Notes: generated by a model from the letters alone, not told the origin. A stretch of DNA of 64,000 nt from an uncultured Flavobacteriaceae bacterium (GCA_943788165.1 CALSPF010000001.1:124001-188000); one strand, 5' to 3'. Counted from the stretch's first letter, positions 35,424 to 44,967 are shown. Numbers and translations: made by a program.

Positions 35424-37434
35424 GGCCTAATGCTATTTTCGCTTCTTCTACACTCCTCAGAGGAAGACCGCATTGATTGTTTTCACAAATATAAACTTGC
35501 GTTATGTTTGCCTTAAAACGATTTTGTAATAAGGGCAGATTACTGGCAACGGTGCTTGCGGCCCAACGCGTGTTTTCTAATGGCTGTTGTTGTATTTCTC
35601 TAATCCAATCCAATGCTTTTGGCCCTACAATTACAATTTCACGTTGCTTTTTTTGCTCATTAAGGGCTGTGCGTAACCAATAACTATAGGCTCTAGGGTA
35701 GTTATACATTTCTTCTGCCACAGTAGCGAGCATTTTTTGTGCATGTTCCGACCATTCGGGTTTACCTATATGAACACTTGCGCGCAATAAGTTTTCGGCC
35801 ATCATTGCATTGGAAGAAGGAATGACATTGTCATTTATTTCCCGTGTCTCTACTACCAGTTTTTCTTTTGCTGAAAAAACAAATAAGGGAGATTGACTGT
35901 CAAGAAAATGCGTAAAACAATAGTCGATTAAATGACGTACATGAGTTAAATAAATCGGATCAAAAAAGCATTCATATGCATCCAGATAAAACCGAATTAA
36001 CGCACTGTAGTCCTCTAGGAAACCGTGTACAACAGGAGCCTCTTTTTTATTTAATCGATAAAGCCCCCCTTGAGACGAGTGCAAGTGTTTGAATATATAG
36101 TCTAGGTTGTTTTTTGCCAAACGAGCATAATCTTCATTTCCAAATGCACGGTAGGCACGCAAGAGTCCACTTCCGATTAAGGCATTCCATGAGCAAATAA
36201 TTTTGTCGTCCAAACGTGGTTTGGAGCGTTTGTTTCTCGCTTCCAATAAACGTGTTTCCCACAGGGCCACTTGGGTGTTGAAATTATCGTTTAGCTCATG
36301 CTTGTATTTATAGTCCTCAAGAGCTTGTTTACGAAAGAACACATAGTTGTCCTTTTCCCACAAACCATCTTGATTTATGCCATAATAGCTGCTAAAGTGT
36401 GGTTGTTGTAGGAGTGCTAATTCCTCGAGTTCATTTTTGGTCCATACATAGAAGGCTCCTTCTTCCAACTGTCCGTTTTTATTCAAACTATCAGCATCCA
36501 GCGAAGCATAATATCCCCCAGTTCCGTTATGCAAGTCTTCTTGAAGAAAGTCCACTGTTTTTTCCACAACCTCTTTGTACAAAGGAGAAGCTTGGGTAAG
36601 AAAAGCTTCGCTGTATATATATAGTAATTGACCGTTGTCATAGCCCATCTTCTCAAAATGGGGGATATGCCAACGTTCGTCTACAGAATAACGCGAAAAA
36701 CCGCCTCTTAAAACGTCAAACAAGCCGCCTAAGGCCATTTTATCTAAACTCAGCCGTAGGTGTTCGGTATAATCATCAGACGCAGTAAACAGCTCTAAAA
36801 GAGTTGGCATCATGAATTTAGGCGCACCTTGCATTCCGCCATTTTTTAAATCTAATTTTTGATAAATATCATTTACAGCTTTCGCTAGGTCATTGGCTGT
36901 AACGGCTTGTTGATCTTTGTGTTTTTCCAGCTCAAGCTGCTGCATTCCTTCATTCAATTGGGAAGCATAGGCCAATAGTTTTTCTGGATTTTCTTTCTGC
37001 AACTGAACGATTTGTTGAAGGTAATGCATCCATTGATCTTTGGGAAAATATGTGCCTCCCCAAACAGGGCGTCCGTCTGGTAGCGCAACAATGTTCAATG
37101 GCCAACCTCCCTGACCAGTTAAGAGTTGAAGTGCCTGCATATATACATGATCTACATCTGGACGTTCTTCACGATCTACTTTGATGCTTACAAAATTGTC
37201 ATTCATTAGTTGAGCAACAATTTCATCCTCGAAAGATTCATGTTCCATAACATGACACCAATGACAGGCGGCATAGCCAATACTAATAATGATTAAACGA
37301 TCGTTCTCTTTTGCCGAAGTAAAATGATCTTCTGCCCATGGAACCCAATGCACTGGATTTGATGCATGTTGCCGTAAGTAAGCGCTTTGTTCTTTTGCAA
37401 GAATGTTGGAAGAGAGGTTAGGAGAATTAGCCAT
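35416..37434 (-). CDS. DUF255/YyaL-type thioredoxin-domain protein
   Basis: A 672-residue protein of the spermatogenesis-associated protein 20/YyaL family. The N-terminal thioredoxin-like domain (about residues 1-170) has the C57-H-W-C60 motif in AACHWCHVMEHESF. The rest is an alpha/alpha-barrel-like domain related to N-acylglucosamine epimerase folds (phrases GGFSRYSVDERWHIPHFEKMGYDNGQ and SWNALIGSGLLRAY). Widely conserved but of unestablished biochemical role; a redox or sugar-related activity is possible. It overlaps the upstream Nfu gene by 8 bp on the minus strand. Confidence 0.9.
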   Translation of the reverse strand: MANSPNLSSNILAKEQSAYLRQHASNPVHWVPWAEDHFTSAKENDRLIIISIGYAACHWCHVMEHESFEDEIVAQLMNDNFVSIKVDREERPDVDHVYMQALQLLTGQGGWPLNIVALPDGRPVWGGTYFPKDQWMHYLQQIVQLQKENPEKLLAYASQLNEGMQQLELEKHKDQQAVTANDLAKAVNDIYQKLDLKNGGMQGAPKFMMPTLLELFTASDDYTEHLRLSLDKMALGGLFDVLRGGFSRYSVDERWHIPHFEKMGYDNGQLLYIYSEAFLTQASPLYKEVVEKTVDFLQEDLHNGTGGYYASLDADSLNKNGQLEEGAFYVWTKNELEELALLQQPHFSSYYGINQDGLWEKDNYVFFRKQALEDYKYKHELNDNFNTQVALWETRLLEARNKRSKPRLDDKIICSWNALIGSGLLRAYRAFGNEDYARLAKNNLDYIFKHLHSSQGGLYRLNKKEAPVVHGFLEDYSALIRFYLDAYECFFDPIYLTHVRHLIDYCFTHFLDSQSPLFVFSAKEKLVVETREINDNVIPSSNAMMAENLLRASVHIGKPEWSEHAQKMLATVAEEMYNYPRAYSYWLRTALNEQKKQREIVIVGPKALDWIREIQQQPLENTRWAASTVASNLPLLQNRFKANITQVYICENNQCGLPLRSVEEAKIALGLT

Positions 37435-38320
37435 TTAATGCGCTAACAGTCGCTACTTTCCCTGGGAGCATTTCCTTCAGCATATTTTCAATTCCATTTT
37501 TTAACGTAATGGTGGAAGAGGGGCAGCCGCTACAGGCACCTTGTAAAACAACCTGTACCGATTTGTCTTCGGCATTGTAGGCATCAAATAGAATGTTTCC
37601 TCCATCAGAGGCAACCGCAGGTTTGATGTATTCTTCAATAATTTTCACAATTTCTTGGGAGGTTTCATCCAAGTCTTCTAACGGAGTTGCACTTGCAGCA
37701 AAACCATTGGCTCCTTCTTGATTTGCAGTAATAATGGTTTTTCCGTCTTCAATATACGCGCGGACAAATTCGCGAATTTCCATCACGACTTCCTCCCACT
37801 CAATACCTTCGTTTTTATTGATGGAAATATAATTGGTGTCAATAAATATTTCTTTAACAAACGAAAAGTTAAATAAACTTTTGGCCAAAGGAGCATTGCT
37901 GGTTTCGTCTATACTTTTAAACTCATAAATAGTGTCCACCAACATCTTGTTGGCAACAAACTTCATTACGCTGGGGTTTGGCGTGCTTTCAGCATAAACC
38001 GTGACAGGTACCTTTTTCACTTCGCTTTGGGCGGCAACTTGACCACCGTTGTTTAAGTAATTTTGAATTTCTTGCGCAACTTCATTGATTACATCACTCC
38101 AGGCTAAAATATCAAAGCGCTCGATATTTAAACCACTGTCGGTTAAGGTAACAGATTTTACAAAAGGAAGGTAAAACATTTGCTGTACCAGTGGAGCATC
38201 TTTGGCTTCTTCTACAGAACTATAGGTGGTGTCTTTTGCGATTCCCAATGAAACATTGAGGGCAAAAAAAGCAAACTTATTGTCTTCTTTGATGGATGGC
38301 GTGACTAGAAAATTACTCAT
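37427..38320 (-). CDS. Nfu-type iron-sulfur cluster carrier with two N-terminal Nfu_N-like domains
   Basis: A 297-residue scaffold/carrier protein for iron-sulfur clusters. The C-terminal NifU-like domain (about residues 220-297) has the cluster-binding C263-S-G-C266. In front of it lies a canonical Nfu_N domain (about 105-195, VYAESTPNPSVMKFVANK). Before that is a more diverged copy (about 1-95) with a matching NAPLAKSLFNFSFVKEIFI / DAPLVQQMFYLPFVKSVTL pattern, suggesting internal duplication. It would supply clusters to proteins such as the ActB subunit. It overlaps the DUF255 gene and likely forms a two-gene operon with it. Confidence 0.9.
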   Translation of the reverse strand: MSNFLVTPSIKEDNKFAFFALNVSLGIAKDTTYSSVEEAKDAPLVQQMFYLPFVKSVTLTDSGLNIERFDILAWSDVINEVAQEIQNYLNNGGQVAAQSEVKKVPVTVYAESTPNPSVMKFVANKMLVDTIYEFKSIDETSNAPLAKSLFNFSFVKEIFIDTNYISINKNEGIEWEEVVMEIREFVRAYIEDGKTIITANQEGANGFAASATPLEDLDETSQEIVKIIEEYIKPAVASDGGNILFDAYNAEDKSVQVVLQGACSGCPSSTITLKNGIENMLKEMLPGKVATVSALNG

Positions 38321-38407
38321 TCTTTTTTTTACAAAATTACATAAAACTCAACTCCTACGAATGGCTAAATAAGAATCATTTTTTTACCTTTCCTAAAAAT
38401 CAAGTTT

Positions 38408-38929
38408 ATGTTAAAGAAAACTGTGCGTGGGTTTACACCCAAATGGGGTATAGATTGTTTTTTTGCTGAAAATGCAACTGTTATTGGTGATGTTCAAATG
38501 GGAGATCAGTGTTCAATTTGGTACCAGGCTGTTGTTCGAGGCGATGTCCATGCAATCCGAATAGGAAATCGCGTTAACATTCAAGATGGCGCAGTGATTC
38601 ACGCCACCTATGAAAAGGCAGCGACCACTATTGGGAACAATGTTTCCATTGGTCACAATGCCATTGTTCATGGCTGCACCTTGCACGATAATGTTTTGAT
38701 TGGAATGGGAAGTATTGTTATGGATAACTGTGTGGTGCATTCCAACAGCATCATTGCAGCGGGTAGTGTAGTTACACAAAATACTGTTGTTGAAGCAGGT
38801 TCAATTTATGCCGGAATTCCTGCGCGAAAAATAAAAGAAGTAGATCCCAATTTGCAAAAAGGAGAAATTGAGCGAATAGCCCATAACTATTTAATGTATG
38901 CAGGCTGGTTTAAAGAGGAAGGAAGTTGA
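38408..38929 (+). CDS. Gamma-carbonic anhydrase-like hexapeptide-repeat protein
   Basis: A 173-residue left-handed beta-helix protein of the gamma-carbonic anhydrase/YrdA/PaaY group. Hexapeptide repeats run from about residue 15 to 135 (ATVIGDVQMGDQCSIWYQAVVRGDVHAIRIG...). The three zinc-ligand histidine positions seem kept: H in VIHATY, then both in IGHNAIVHGC. Carbonic anhydrase activity is shown for only some relatives. Length is typical. A near-consensus -7 box TACCTTTC lies at 38385. The 3' end overlaps murI (opposite strand) by 20 bp. Confidence 0.9.
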   Translation: MLKKTVRGFTPKWGIDCFFAENATVIGDVQMGDQCSIWYQAVVRGDVHAIRIGNRVNIQDGAVIHATYEKAATTIGNNVSIGHNAIVHGCTLHDNVLIGMGSIVMDNCVVHSNSIIAAGSVVTQNTVVEAGSIYAGIPARKIKEVDPNLQKGEIERIAHNYLMYAGWFKEEGS

Positions 38930-39680
38930 TGGTATGTTTTACAAATCTACTTAAGTTAGATTTAGAAGATGAACTGAAATAGGTGTGTAGTGACGTTGTG
39001 TTAGAAGTATCGCAAAGGTCCAATTCCGTTAACCGCCTTTTTATTTGTTGTGCAACGGCTTGACTATTGTCAATGATACGCACGTGTTGTGGAATGATCT
39101 TTTTGATTACGGGGATTAAAAAAGGATAGTGGGTACATCCCAATACTAAGCTGTCCATTCCTCGATCGACCATTGGGTTAAGGAAGCTTTCCAAAAGCGT
39201 GAAGGTGGAGGGATCATCGATTTTGTTGCTTTCAACACAAGCAACCAGGCCAGTGCCAATCTGTTCAACGAGTTGAATTTTCGACCCATGTTCCAATGAA
39301 CTTTTGTGAAACAACTGACTGTTGAGTGTCCCTTTTGTTGCCAAAACACCTACAACCCCAGTTTGAGTAGTCAAAGCAGCGGGTTTAATGGCAGGCTCAA
39401 TCCCAACAAATGGAACGGTGAATTCTTTTCGGAGTTGATTAATGACCTGTGTGGTAGCGGTATTACAGGCCAGCACAATTAGTTTGCAATCAAAAGAGAG
39501 TAGCTTGAGGGTAATTGCTCTAGCACGGTCAAGGATTTCTTTGTGCGTTTTATCGCCATAGGGAGAGAAAGCCTCATCTGCGAGATAGCAGATGTCTTCA
39601 TTTGGTAAAATGGCTGAAACAGCCGGAAGTAAACTAAGTCCTCCAACACCTGAGTCAAAAAATCCAATGGGTTGCTTCAT
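38910..39680 (-). CDS. murI: Glutamate racemase
   Basis: A 256-residue racemase making D-glutamate for peptidoglycan. The two catalytic cysteines are present, C72 in VLACNTATT and C182 in VLGCTHYPFL, with IGFFDSGVGGLSLL at the N-terminus. It follows the ompH gene on the minus strand, but a terminator lies between them, so it may be expressed partly on its own. It overlaps the end of the gamma-carbonic anhydrase-like gene by 20 bp. Confidence 0.96.
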   Translation of the reverse strand: MKQPIGFFDSGVGGLSLLPAVSAILPNEDICYLADEAFSPYGDKTHKEILDRARAITLKLLSFDCKLIVLACNTATTQVINQLRKEFTVPFVGIEPAIKPAALTTQTGVVGVLATKGTLNSQLFHKSSLEHGSKIQLVEQIGTGLVACVESNKIDDPSTFTLLESFLNPMVDRGMDSLVLGCTHYPFLIPVIKKIIPQHVRIIDNSQAVAQQIKRRLTELDLCDTSNTTSLHTYFSSSSKSNLSRFVKHTINFLPL

Positions 39681-39688
39681 CTTCTTTT

Positions 39689-39724
39689 AAAAAAAAAGTC
39701 ACTCATTGTAAAATAAGTGACTTT
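39689..39724 (-). terminator. Rho-independent terminator between ompH and murI
   Basis: On the minus strand AAGTCACT (39723-39716) pairs with AGTGACTT (39703-39696), followed by a T-tract (A-run 39689-39697 on the plus strand). It reduces or stops read-through from the nadK-bamA-ompH operon into murI. Confidence 0.85.
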
Positions 39725-39746
39725 CATTATTTGGAATAAGGTTAGA

Positions 39747-40253
39747 TTAAAAACCTAGGTCAGCCTTTACATCAGCCATTAGATCTTTTCCTTTTGCCAT
39801 AATAACACTTCCACCTGCAGAAGCATCTAGAACGTAGTCAAAACCTTGTGCGGCAGCAACTTTTTCAATGGCAACTTTTGCTTTGTCGTATAAAGGGCGC
39901 ATCATTTCAACTTGCTTCTTTTGCAAATCTTGTGCAGCCGTTTCACGGTATTGATTAATGTTTTGTTGCATGGTTTCTAATTCTTTCTGACGTGCTTGGT
40001 TGGTGACATCCGTTTGGTTAGCCGCGTCTGCTGAATAAGTTTGTGCTTTTGTTTGAAATTCTTTGTAGGTGTTTTCAATTTCAGTAGTGTAGGTCTTTTC
40101 CAATTGCTCAAGTTGTTTTTGAGCAGCAACTACTTCTGGCATTTCGCTAATCAATTTTTGCGTATCGATGTGTGCTATTTTAGATTGTGCAGAAGCAAAC
40201 GTCATTGGAGCAGCCATTAAGATGGCGATAAAAAGGGTTTTTAGGTGTTTCAT
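39747..40253 (-). CDS. OmpH/Skp-family periplasmic chaperone 1
   Basis: A 168-residue Skp/OmpH-like protein that holds unfolded outer-membrane proteins in the periplasm. It has a signal peptide (LKTLFIAILMAAPMTFASAQ), then the family start SKIAHIDTQKLISEMPEV, a long charged coiled-coil hairpin and a closing IEKVAAAQGFDYVLDAS strand region. It lies 22 bp downstream of a second ompH gene and both follow bamA, the usual Bacteroidota arrangement. Confidence 0.93.
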   Translation of the reverse strand: MKHLKTLFIAILMAAPMTFASAQSKIAHIDTQKLISEMPEVVAAQKQLEQLEKTYTTEIENTYKEFQTKAQTYSADAANQTDVTNQARQKELETMQQNINQYRETAAQDLQKKQVEMMRPLYDKAKVAIEKVAAAQGFDYVLDASAGGSVIMAKGKDLMADVKADLGF

Positions 40254-40275
40254 TTGTAGTATTAATTAAATGGAA

Positions 40276-40869
40276 TTAGTTTTTAAGTCGTTGTTCAATT
40301 TTAGCTTTACGTTCTTCAATTTGTTTTTTTCTGGTCTTAATTCGCTCTTGCGCATTGAGTCGTTGTAAAACCAGGGCACTAATATCGTAATTTTTTGCGG
40401 AATATAGCATAACCAAGTCAGATGAACGATCAAAGACAAAATCATATTTGCGCTCTTGGGCAATTTGACGTACAATACTGAGTACTTGATCTTGAATTGG
40501 CTTTAGTAATTTATTTTTTTGTTGAATATAATTTCCTTGAGATCCAAAGTATTTTGTTTGTAAAGCAACAATTTCACTTCTAAAAAGAGAGAGTTCATTT
40601 TGACGATCTTCTATGAGCTCGGGGGTGAGCAGAACTTTTTCTGCTTGTAACTGTTCTTCTCTTCCTTTTAACTCCATTTTTTTGACGGCAATGTCTTCTT
40701 TCCACGTAGCCACATTTTTTTCTAACAAAAGGCTGGCTGTTGTATAGTCGTCAACATTTTCAAGAATTTCGTTCATATCAATGTAAGCCAAACGCACCCC
40801 TCTTTGTGCAAAGCTCATGAGTGAACTGCAAGAGAGGAAAAGCATAAGTAAGGAGCGAACTACATTCAT
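40276..40869 (-). CDS. OmpH/Skp-family periplasmic chaperone 2
   Basis: About 197 residues from the ATG at 40869, which gives a signal peptide (VVRSLLMLFLSCSSLMSFAQ). The open frame extends further upstream to 40929 but into the end of bamA without a sensible signal. The mature part starts VRLAYIDMNEILENVDDY, followed by coiled-coil helices and RKYDFVFDRSSDLVMLYS. The C-terminal 30 residues are strongly basic and helical (RIKTRKKQIEERKAKIEQRLKN), longer than in the neighbouring paralogue. Expected to chaperone outer-membrane proteins delivered to BamA. Confidence 0.9.
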   Translation of the reverse strand: MNVVRSLLMLFLSCSSLMSFAQRGVRLAYIDMNEILENVDDYTTASLLLEKNVATWKEDIAVKKMELKGREEQLQAEKVLLTPELIEDRQNELSLFRSEIVALQTKYFGSQGNYIQQKNKLLKPIQDQVLSIVRQIAQERKYDFVFDRSSDLVMLYSAKNYDISALVLQRLNAQERIKTRKKQIEERKAKIEQRLKN

Positions 40870-40892
40870 TATGAAGGGTTTATACAAATATA

Positions 40893-43439
40893 CTAAAATT
40901 GTTGACCAATGATAAAGTGAGTCTCCCATCCATTAGGCGTTTTTAGGGCTGAATTTGTATTATCAAATCCATAGCCAAAATCTATGCCCAAAAGTCCAAA
41001 GGCAGGCATAAAGATGCGAACTCCTGCACCTGCAGAACGTTTTGCATTGAAAGGGTTGAAGTTTTTAATACCATCAAATCCTTGTCCAGATTCGAGAAAA
41101 CTCAATGCATAAATTGATGCACTGGGTTTTAATGTGATCGGGTAACGCAACTCTAGAGAAAACTTGTTGTAAACCGTTGACCCATCTCTACTTGATAAAG
41201 ATTGGTTGGGATATCCTCTAAGGGCAACGACTTCTCTACCGTCTAGAGCAAAGTTGTTAGCCATTCCATCTCCACCTAGATAAAAGCGCTCAAAAGGAAT
41301 ATCGCCTCGTGCACTATTGTATGCTCCAATGAGACCAAAGTCTGTTTGTGTTTTTAAAATCAATTTATCGAACAAACGTGTATACCATGTTCCGCTGAAT
41401 TTTAACTTATAGTATTCAAGATAGCGGAATCTTTCTTGGTCGATCTTACTTTGGTCTGCAACCAAAAGGCCATCGGCACCAGCCGTTTGATATTCGGGTA
41501 AGTCTCCCAGATTTTCATAATCAACATCGTTAAAAAGGGAATAGGGAGGGGTAAATTTTGCACTAACCACAAAACTCGATCCACCGGTAGGGAAAATTGG
41601 ATTTGTGTAGGTGTTGTTTCTTGAGAGAGAAATGGTATACGAAAAGTTGTTTGACACCCCGTTTCCAAAAGTAAACAATCCAGTGAAGTAATTTTGAAGG
41701 TTGTAATATTGAAAAGTCAGTGCTTGTGATAGGGTGAAATAATCATCAGGAACACGAAGTCTTTTTGCTAGCCCAACGGTGATGCTACTAATTTCAAACG
41801 ACTGTGTTTTGTCGGCTCTACCCGTCAAAAAGTCATAACGAAATTGATTGGTTCGCGATAAAGACGTAGAAAACTGTACCGGCTGTCTTCCTCCTAACCA
41901 TGGTTCTGCAAATGTAAAACTATAGGTGTTGAAAAATTGACTTGCCTGTAAGCGTAAACTTAGTTTTTGCCCATCTCCTGAAGGGACTGGTTTGTATGAT
42001 TCCTTGTCCCATATGTTTCGCATGGAAAAGTTGTTGAAAGAGAGTCCTAGTGTTCCAATAAAACCACCTCCACCATATCCACCTTGGAGTTCAATTTGAC
42101 TTGCTCCAGACTCTTGCAATCCAAATTCAATGTCTACCGTTCCCGCATTGGGATCAACATTTTTAAAGTCGGGTGAAATTTGTTCGGCATCAAAAAAGCC
42201 CAATTGACCCAGTTCTCTAACAGTTCGGACCACTTTGTCCTTGCTGTACAATTCGCCTGGTTTTGTGCGCAATTCTCTAAAAATCACATGGTCATTGGTT
42301 TTTTCATTTCCAACAACACTAATTTTGTTGAAAGCAGCTAGTTTCCCTTCAGTGATTCGAATTTCAAAATCAATGGTATCTTTTTCTGCGCTTACTTCAA
42401 CCGCGTTTATGTTGGAAAACAAATACCCGTTGTTTTGGTAGAGGTTTGTAATGTCATTTCCATCGGGTTTTGTATCGTCAGCAATACGTTCTTTGAGCAA
42501 TACGCCATTGTAGGGATCTCCTTTTTTGATTCCAAGAACAATTTCTAGTTGCCGATCAGTATAAGCACCATTTCCAATGAATTTTACATCACCGAAATAA
42601 TAGCGTTGACCTTCTTCTAAATTAAATTTTAAAGAAAGACTATTGTCGTTGTTTACAACCAGACTATCACTTAAGATTCGCGCATCACGATAGCCCTCTT
42701 CTTTGAAAAAACTGATCAAATTCAGCTTGTCTTCTTCAAAGTCATCTGGAATATATTTTGATTTCTTCCAAAATCGATAAAAGGCCTTTTTCTTGGTGTT
42801 TTTGAGTTGTTTTGCTAGTATCCAATCCTTGAATTGTTCGTTGCCTTCAAAATCAATTGAACTTATTTTAACCCGCTCACCACGATCAATATTTACCAAC
42901 ATGTTGAGGACGTTGATTTGGGTAGAATCTGGAATTGTTCTTAGGGTAACTTTGGTGTTGAGAAACCCTTCTTTCTTGTATTTGTTGATCAAGAAATTTT
43001 TGGTGTTTGTCAAAAAACTTTCCGAAAGCTTCTTCCCTTTTTCAAGTTCAGTTTCTTTAATGACCGTTTGGATTTTCCCTTTCTTGAGGCCATTTATCTT
43101 CACTTCATTTAGGGTAGGGAGTTCTTCAATTTCAATTTGTAGCGTTATGCTGTTGGCCGTTACATTGGTTGCATAAAAATTGATGTCTGAAAAAAGATCT
43201 AAATTCCACAATTTATTAATGATGGAACTAATTTTATCTCCAGGTAAACGAACGCGTTGTCCACGTCGAAGGCCACTGTAAGAAACAACTGTTTTCTCAT
43301 TAAAGCTTTTTAATCCTTTTACTTGGATTGAATCAATTGAATAAAGTTTTCCAGGGATAAACTCTACCTCTTGTGCACTTACTGAAAGTGAGTTGAGCAA
43401 CAGGCCTAGGAAAAGACATGCCGCTATAAAGGGGTTCAA
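40893..43439 (-). CDS. bamA: Outer-membrane protein assembly factor BamA
   Basis: About 848 residues. Five POTRA domains (starting YSIDSIQVKGLKSFNEKTVV) are followed by the 16-strand barrel with the lid-loop motif VALRGYPNQS (the VRGF/Y element) and a C-terminal barrel strand ending in FIIGQQF. BamA inserts barrel proteins into the outer membrane. The frame is open back to 43580 inside uppS, but a TTG at 43439, 7 bp after the uppS stop, begins a clean signal peptide (FIAACLFLGLLLNSLSVSAQ), so that start is preferred. It sits in the nadK-DUF6089-uppS-bamA-ompH-ompH cluster. Confidence 0.94.
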   Translation of the reverse strand: MNPFIAACLFLGLLLNSLSVSAQEVEFIPGKLYSIDSIQVKGLKSFNEKTVVSYSGLRRGQRVRLPGDKISSIINKLWNLDLFSDINFYATNVTANSITLQIEIEELPTLNEVKINGLKKGKIQTVIKETELEKGKKLSESFLTNTKNFLINKYKKEGFLNTKVTLRTIPDSTQINVLNMLVNIDRGERVKISSIDFEGNEQFKDWILAKQLKNTKKKAFYRFWKKSKYIPDDFEEDKLNLISFFKEEGYRDARILSDSLVVNNDNSLSLKFNLEEGQRYYFGDVKFIGNGAYTDRQLEIVLGIKKGDPYNGVLLKERIADDTKPDGNDITNLYQNNGYLFSNINAVEVSAEKDTIDFEIRITEGKLAAFNKISVVGNEKTNDHVIFRELRTKPGELYSKDKVVRTVRELGQLGFFDAEQISPDFKNVDPNAGTVDIEFGLQESGASQIELQGGYGGGGFIGTLGLSFNNFSMRNIWDKESYKPVPSGDGQKLSLRLQASQFFNTYSFTFAEPWLGGRQPVQFSTSLSRTNQFRYDFLTGRADKTQSFEISSITVGLAKRLRVPDDYFTLSQALTFQYYNLQNYFTGLFTFGNGVSNNFSYTISLSRNNTYTNPIFPTGGSSFVVSAKFTPPYSLFNDVDYENLGDLPEYQTAGADGLLVADQSKIDQERFRYLEYYKLKFSGTWYTRLFDKLILKTQTDFGLIGAYNSARGDIPFERFYLGGDGMANNFALDGREVVALRGYPNQSLSSRDGSTVYNKFSLELRYPITLKPSASIYALSFLESGQGFDGIKNFNPFNAKRSAGAGVRIFMPAFGLLGIDFGYGFDNTNSALKTPNGWETHFIIGQQF

Positions 43440-43446
43440 AAAAAGA

Positions 43447-44175
43447 TTAGTTGGTGAGTTGTTCACTTGTTTTTCCAAATCTACGTTCTCGTTTTTGGTA
43501 GCTATCAATTGCAGACTTAAAATGTTCTTCATTAAAATCTGGCCATAAAACCGCTGAAAAGTATAATTCCGCATATGCAATTTGCCACAATAAAAAGTTA
43601 CTTATTCGCTGTTCACCACTGGTTCGAATTAAAAGATCCACACCGGGTAAATTACGCGTGTAAAGATGCTCATTTATAATGGTTTCATCAACATTTTCGG
43701 GGGAAATTATGTTATTTTTAACTTTGCGACTAATTTCTTGTATCGCCTGTATAAGCTCTTGTCGAGCGCCATAATTTAGAGCCAGCGTTAAAACCATTCC
43801 GGAGTTTTCACTCGTCTTTTGAATGGTGTCTTTCAATTCCTTTTCTACTTCAACAGGAAGTTTACTAATGTCTCCAATGCTTCTTAATTGAATGTTGTTG
43901 GAAAGCATTTTATTGAGTTCACGACGTAGTGCTTTGATCAGCAGATCCATAAGACTACTTACCTCTGTTTTTGGTCGTTCCCAATTTTCTGTTGAAAAAG
44001 CATAAAGCGTCAAATACTCTATTCCCATTTCAGCGGAAGTTTCGACAATTTTTTTGACGGCTTGAGTTCCGCTTCGATGACCAAACACACGATTTTTTCC
44101 TTTGGCTTTTGCCCAGCGGCCGTTTCCATCCATAATAATGGCAACATGTTTTGGTAAATTGTTGGTTTCTATCAT
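43447..44175 (-). CDS. uppS: Isoprenyl transferase (undecaprenyl diphosphate synthase)
   Basis: A 242-residue cis-prenyltransferase making undecaprenyl diphosphate, the lipid carrier for peptidoglycan and other envelope glycans. The catalytic D16 is in IIMDGNGRWAK. FGHRSGTQAVKKIV, LYAFSTENWERPK and the C-terminal LIRTSGEQRISNFLLWQIAYAELYF are all intact. It starts 2 bp after the DUF6089 gene and ends 7 bp before bamA. Confidence 0.97.
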   Translation of the reverse strand: MIETNNLPKHVAIIMDGNGRWAKAKGKNRVFGHRSGTQAVKKIVETSAEMGIEYLTLYAFSTENWERPKTEVSSLMDLLIKALRRELNKMLSNNIQLRSIGDISKLPVEVEKELKDTIQKTSENSGMVLTLALNYGARQELIQAIQEISRKVKNNIISPENVDETIINEHLYTRNLPGVDLLIRTSGEQRISNFLLWQIAYAELYFSAVLWPDFNEEHFKSAIDSYQKRERRFGKTSEQLTN

Positions 44176-44177
44176 CG

Positions 44178-44882
44178 TTACTTGTCTTTACAATAGCAAG
44201 GAATTTGGCCAAAGGTATAACTAAATGTGAATCCTGTAAAGACATACCAGTCTTTATTGTACAAACTACCGTGTTTTAGGGTAGGATCATTTTCAAATTG
44301 GCCAATGGGATTACTGCCGTCAATGTTATCTGTAAAGGTATAGCGAATCCCAGTTTCGAAGCTAATGATAAATAAAGGGGAAATACTTGCTTTGATACCA
44401 ACGATGACAGGAATAGAAAATTGCAGTTCACTGTCGTATTTTTCTATGATAGGATCGGCGATATCTTCTCGAATCGTAAATAATTGATGTTGAAAATAAT
44501 TAATCCCAGCGAATAAATAGGGAGTGAATTCTTTGTCATCATCGTGCAAATTAAATTCAAAAAAATTGACCTCCATTCCGGCTGAAAACTCTAAGACTTT
44601 ATTGTCAATGGTAAAGAATCGATTAAAACGACTGAGGTCTTGTGCATAGAAATCATAACTTTTCAAGGTGCTAGAAATAAAACTAGCTCGAAATGCGTAG
44701 CGGGTAGTTATATTCCATTTATATACCAAGCCATAGGCTGGGGAGTTAGCAAAAATGGGTAAAGTAGATCCAACATCACCAATGGTATTGCTTCCTCCTA
44801 AAAACAAACCAAGTTCATGTATTTGAGCTTTAGCAGTCCAAAAGGATATTAGACAAAAAAGAAATAAGCAAATGCGTTTCAT
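44178..44882 (-). CDS. DUF6089 family outer-membrane beta-barrel protein
   Basis: A 234-residue protein with a signal peptide (LFLFCLISFWTAKAQ) and an alternating beta-strand pattern through the mature part, starting IHELGLFLGGSNTIGDVGS. It includes FTPYLFAGINYF and closes with YVFTGFTFSYTFGQIPC. This is the DUF6089 protein usually found between nadK and uppS in Bacteroidota. It is probably a small outer-membrane barrel of unknown function. It precedes uppS by 2 bp. Confidence 0.88.
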   Translation of the reverse strand: MKRICLFLFCLISFWTAKAQIHELGLFLGGSNTIGDVGSTLPIFANSPAYGLVYKWNITTRYAFRASFISSTLKSYDFYAQDLSRFNRFFTIDNKVLEFSAGMEVNFFEFNLHDDDKEFTPYLFAGINYFQHQLFTIREDIADPIIEKYDSELQFSIPVIVGIKASISPLFIISFETGIRYTFTDNIDGSNPIGQFENDPTLKHGSLYNKDWYVFTGFTFSYTFGQIPCYCKDK

Positions 44883-44967
44883 TCAGTTTAGGGTACAAAG
44901 TAGAGCCAAAGCAAAAGTTGCCTGTGCACTACTGTTATACTAAACTGTTTTTAGGGTAATTTATTGT

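Noticed and set aside
40893..43580. BamA start at 43580, giving an 895-residue protein
   Set aside because: It would overlap uppS by over 130 bp with no sensible signal peptide; the TTG at 43439 gives a proper one.
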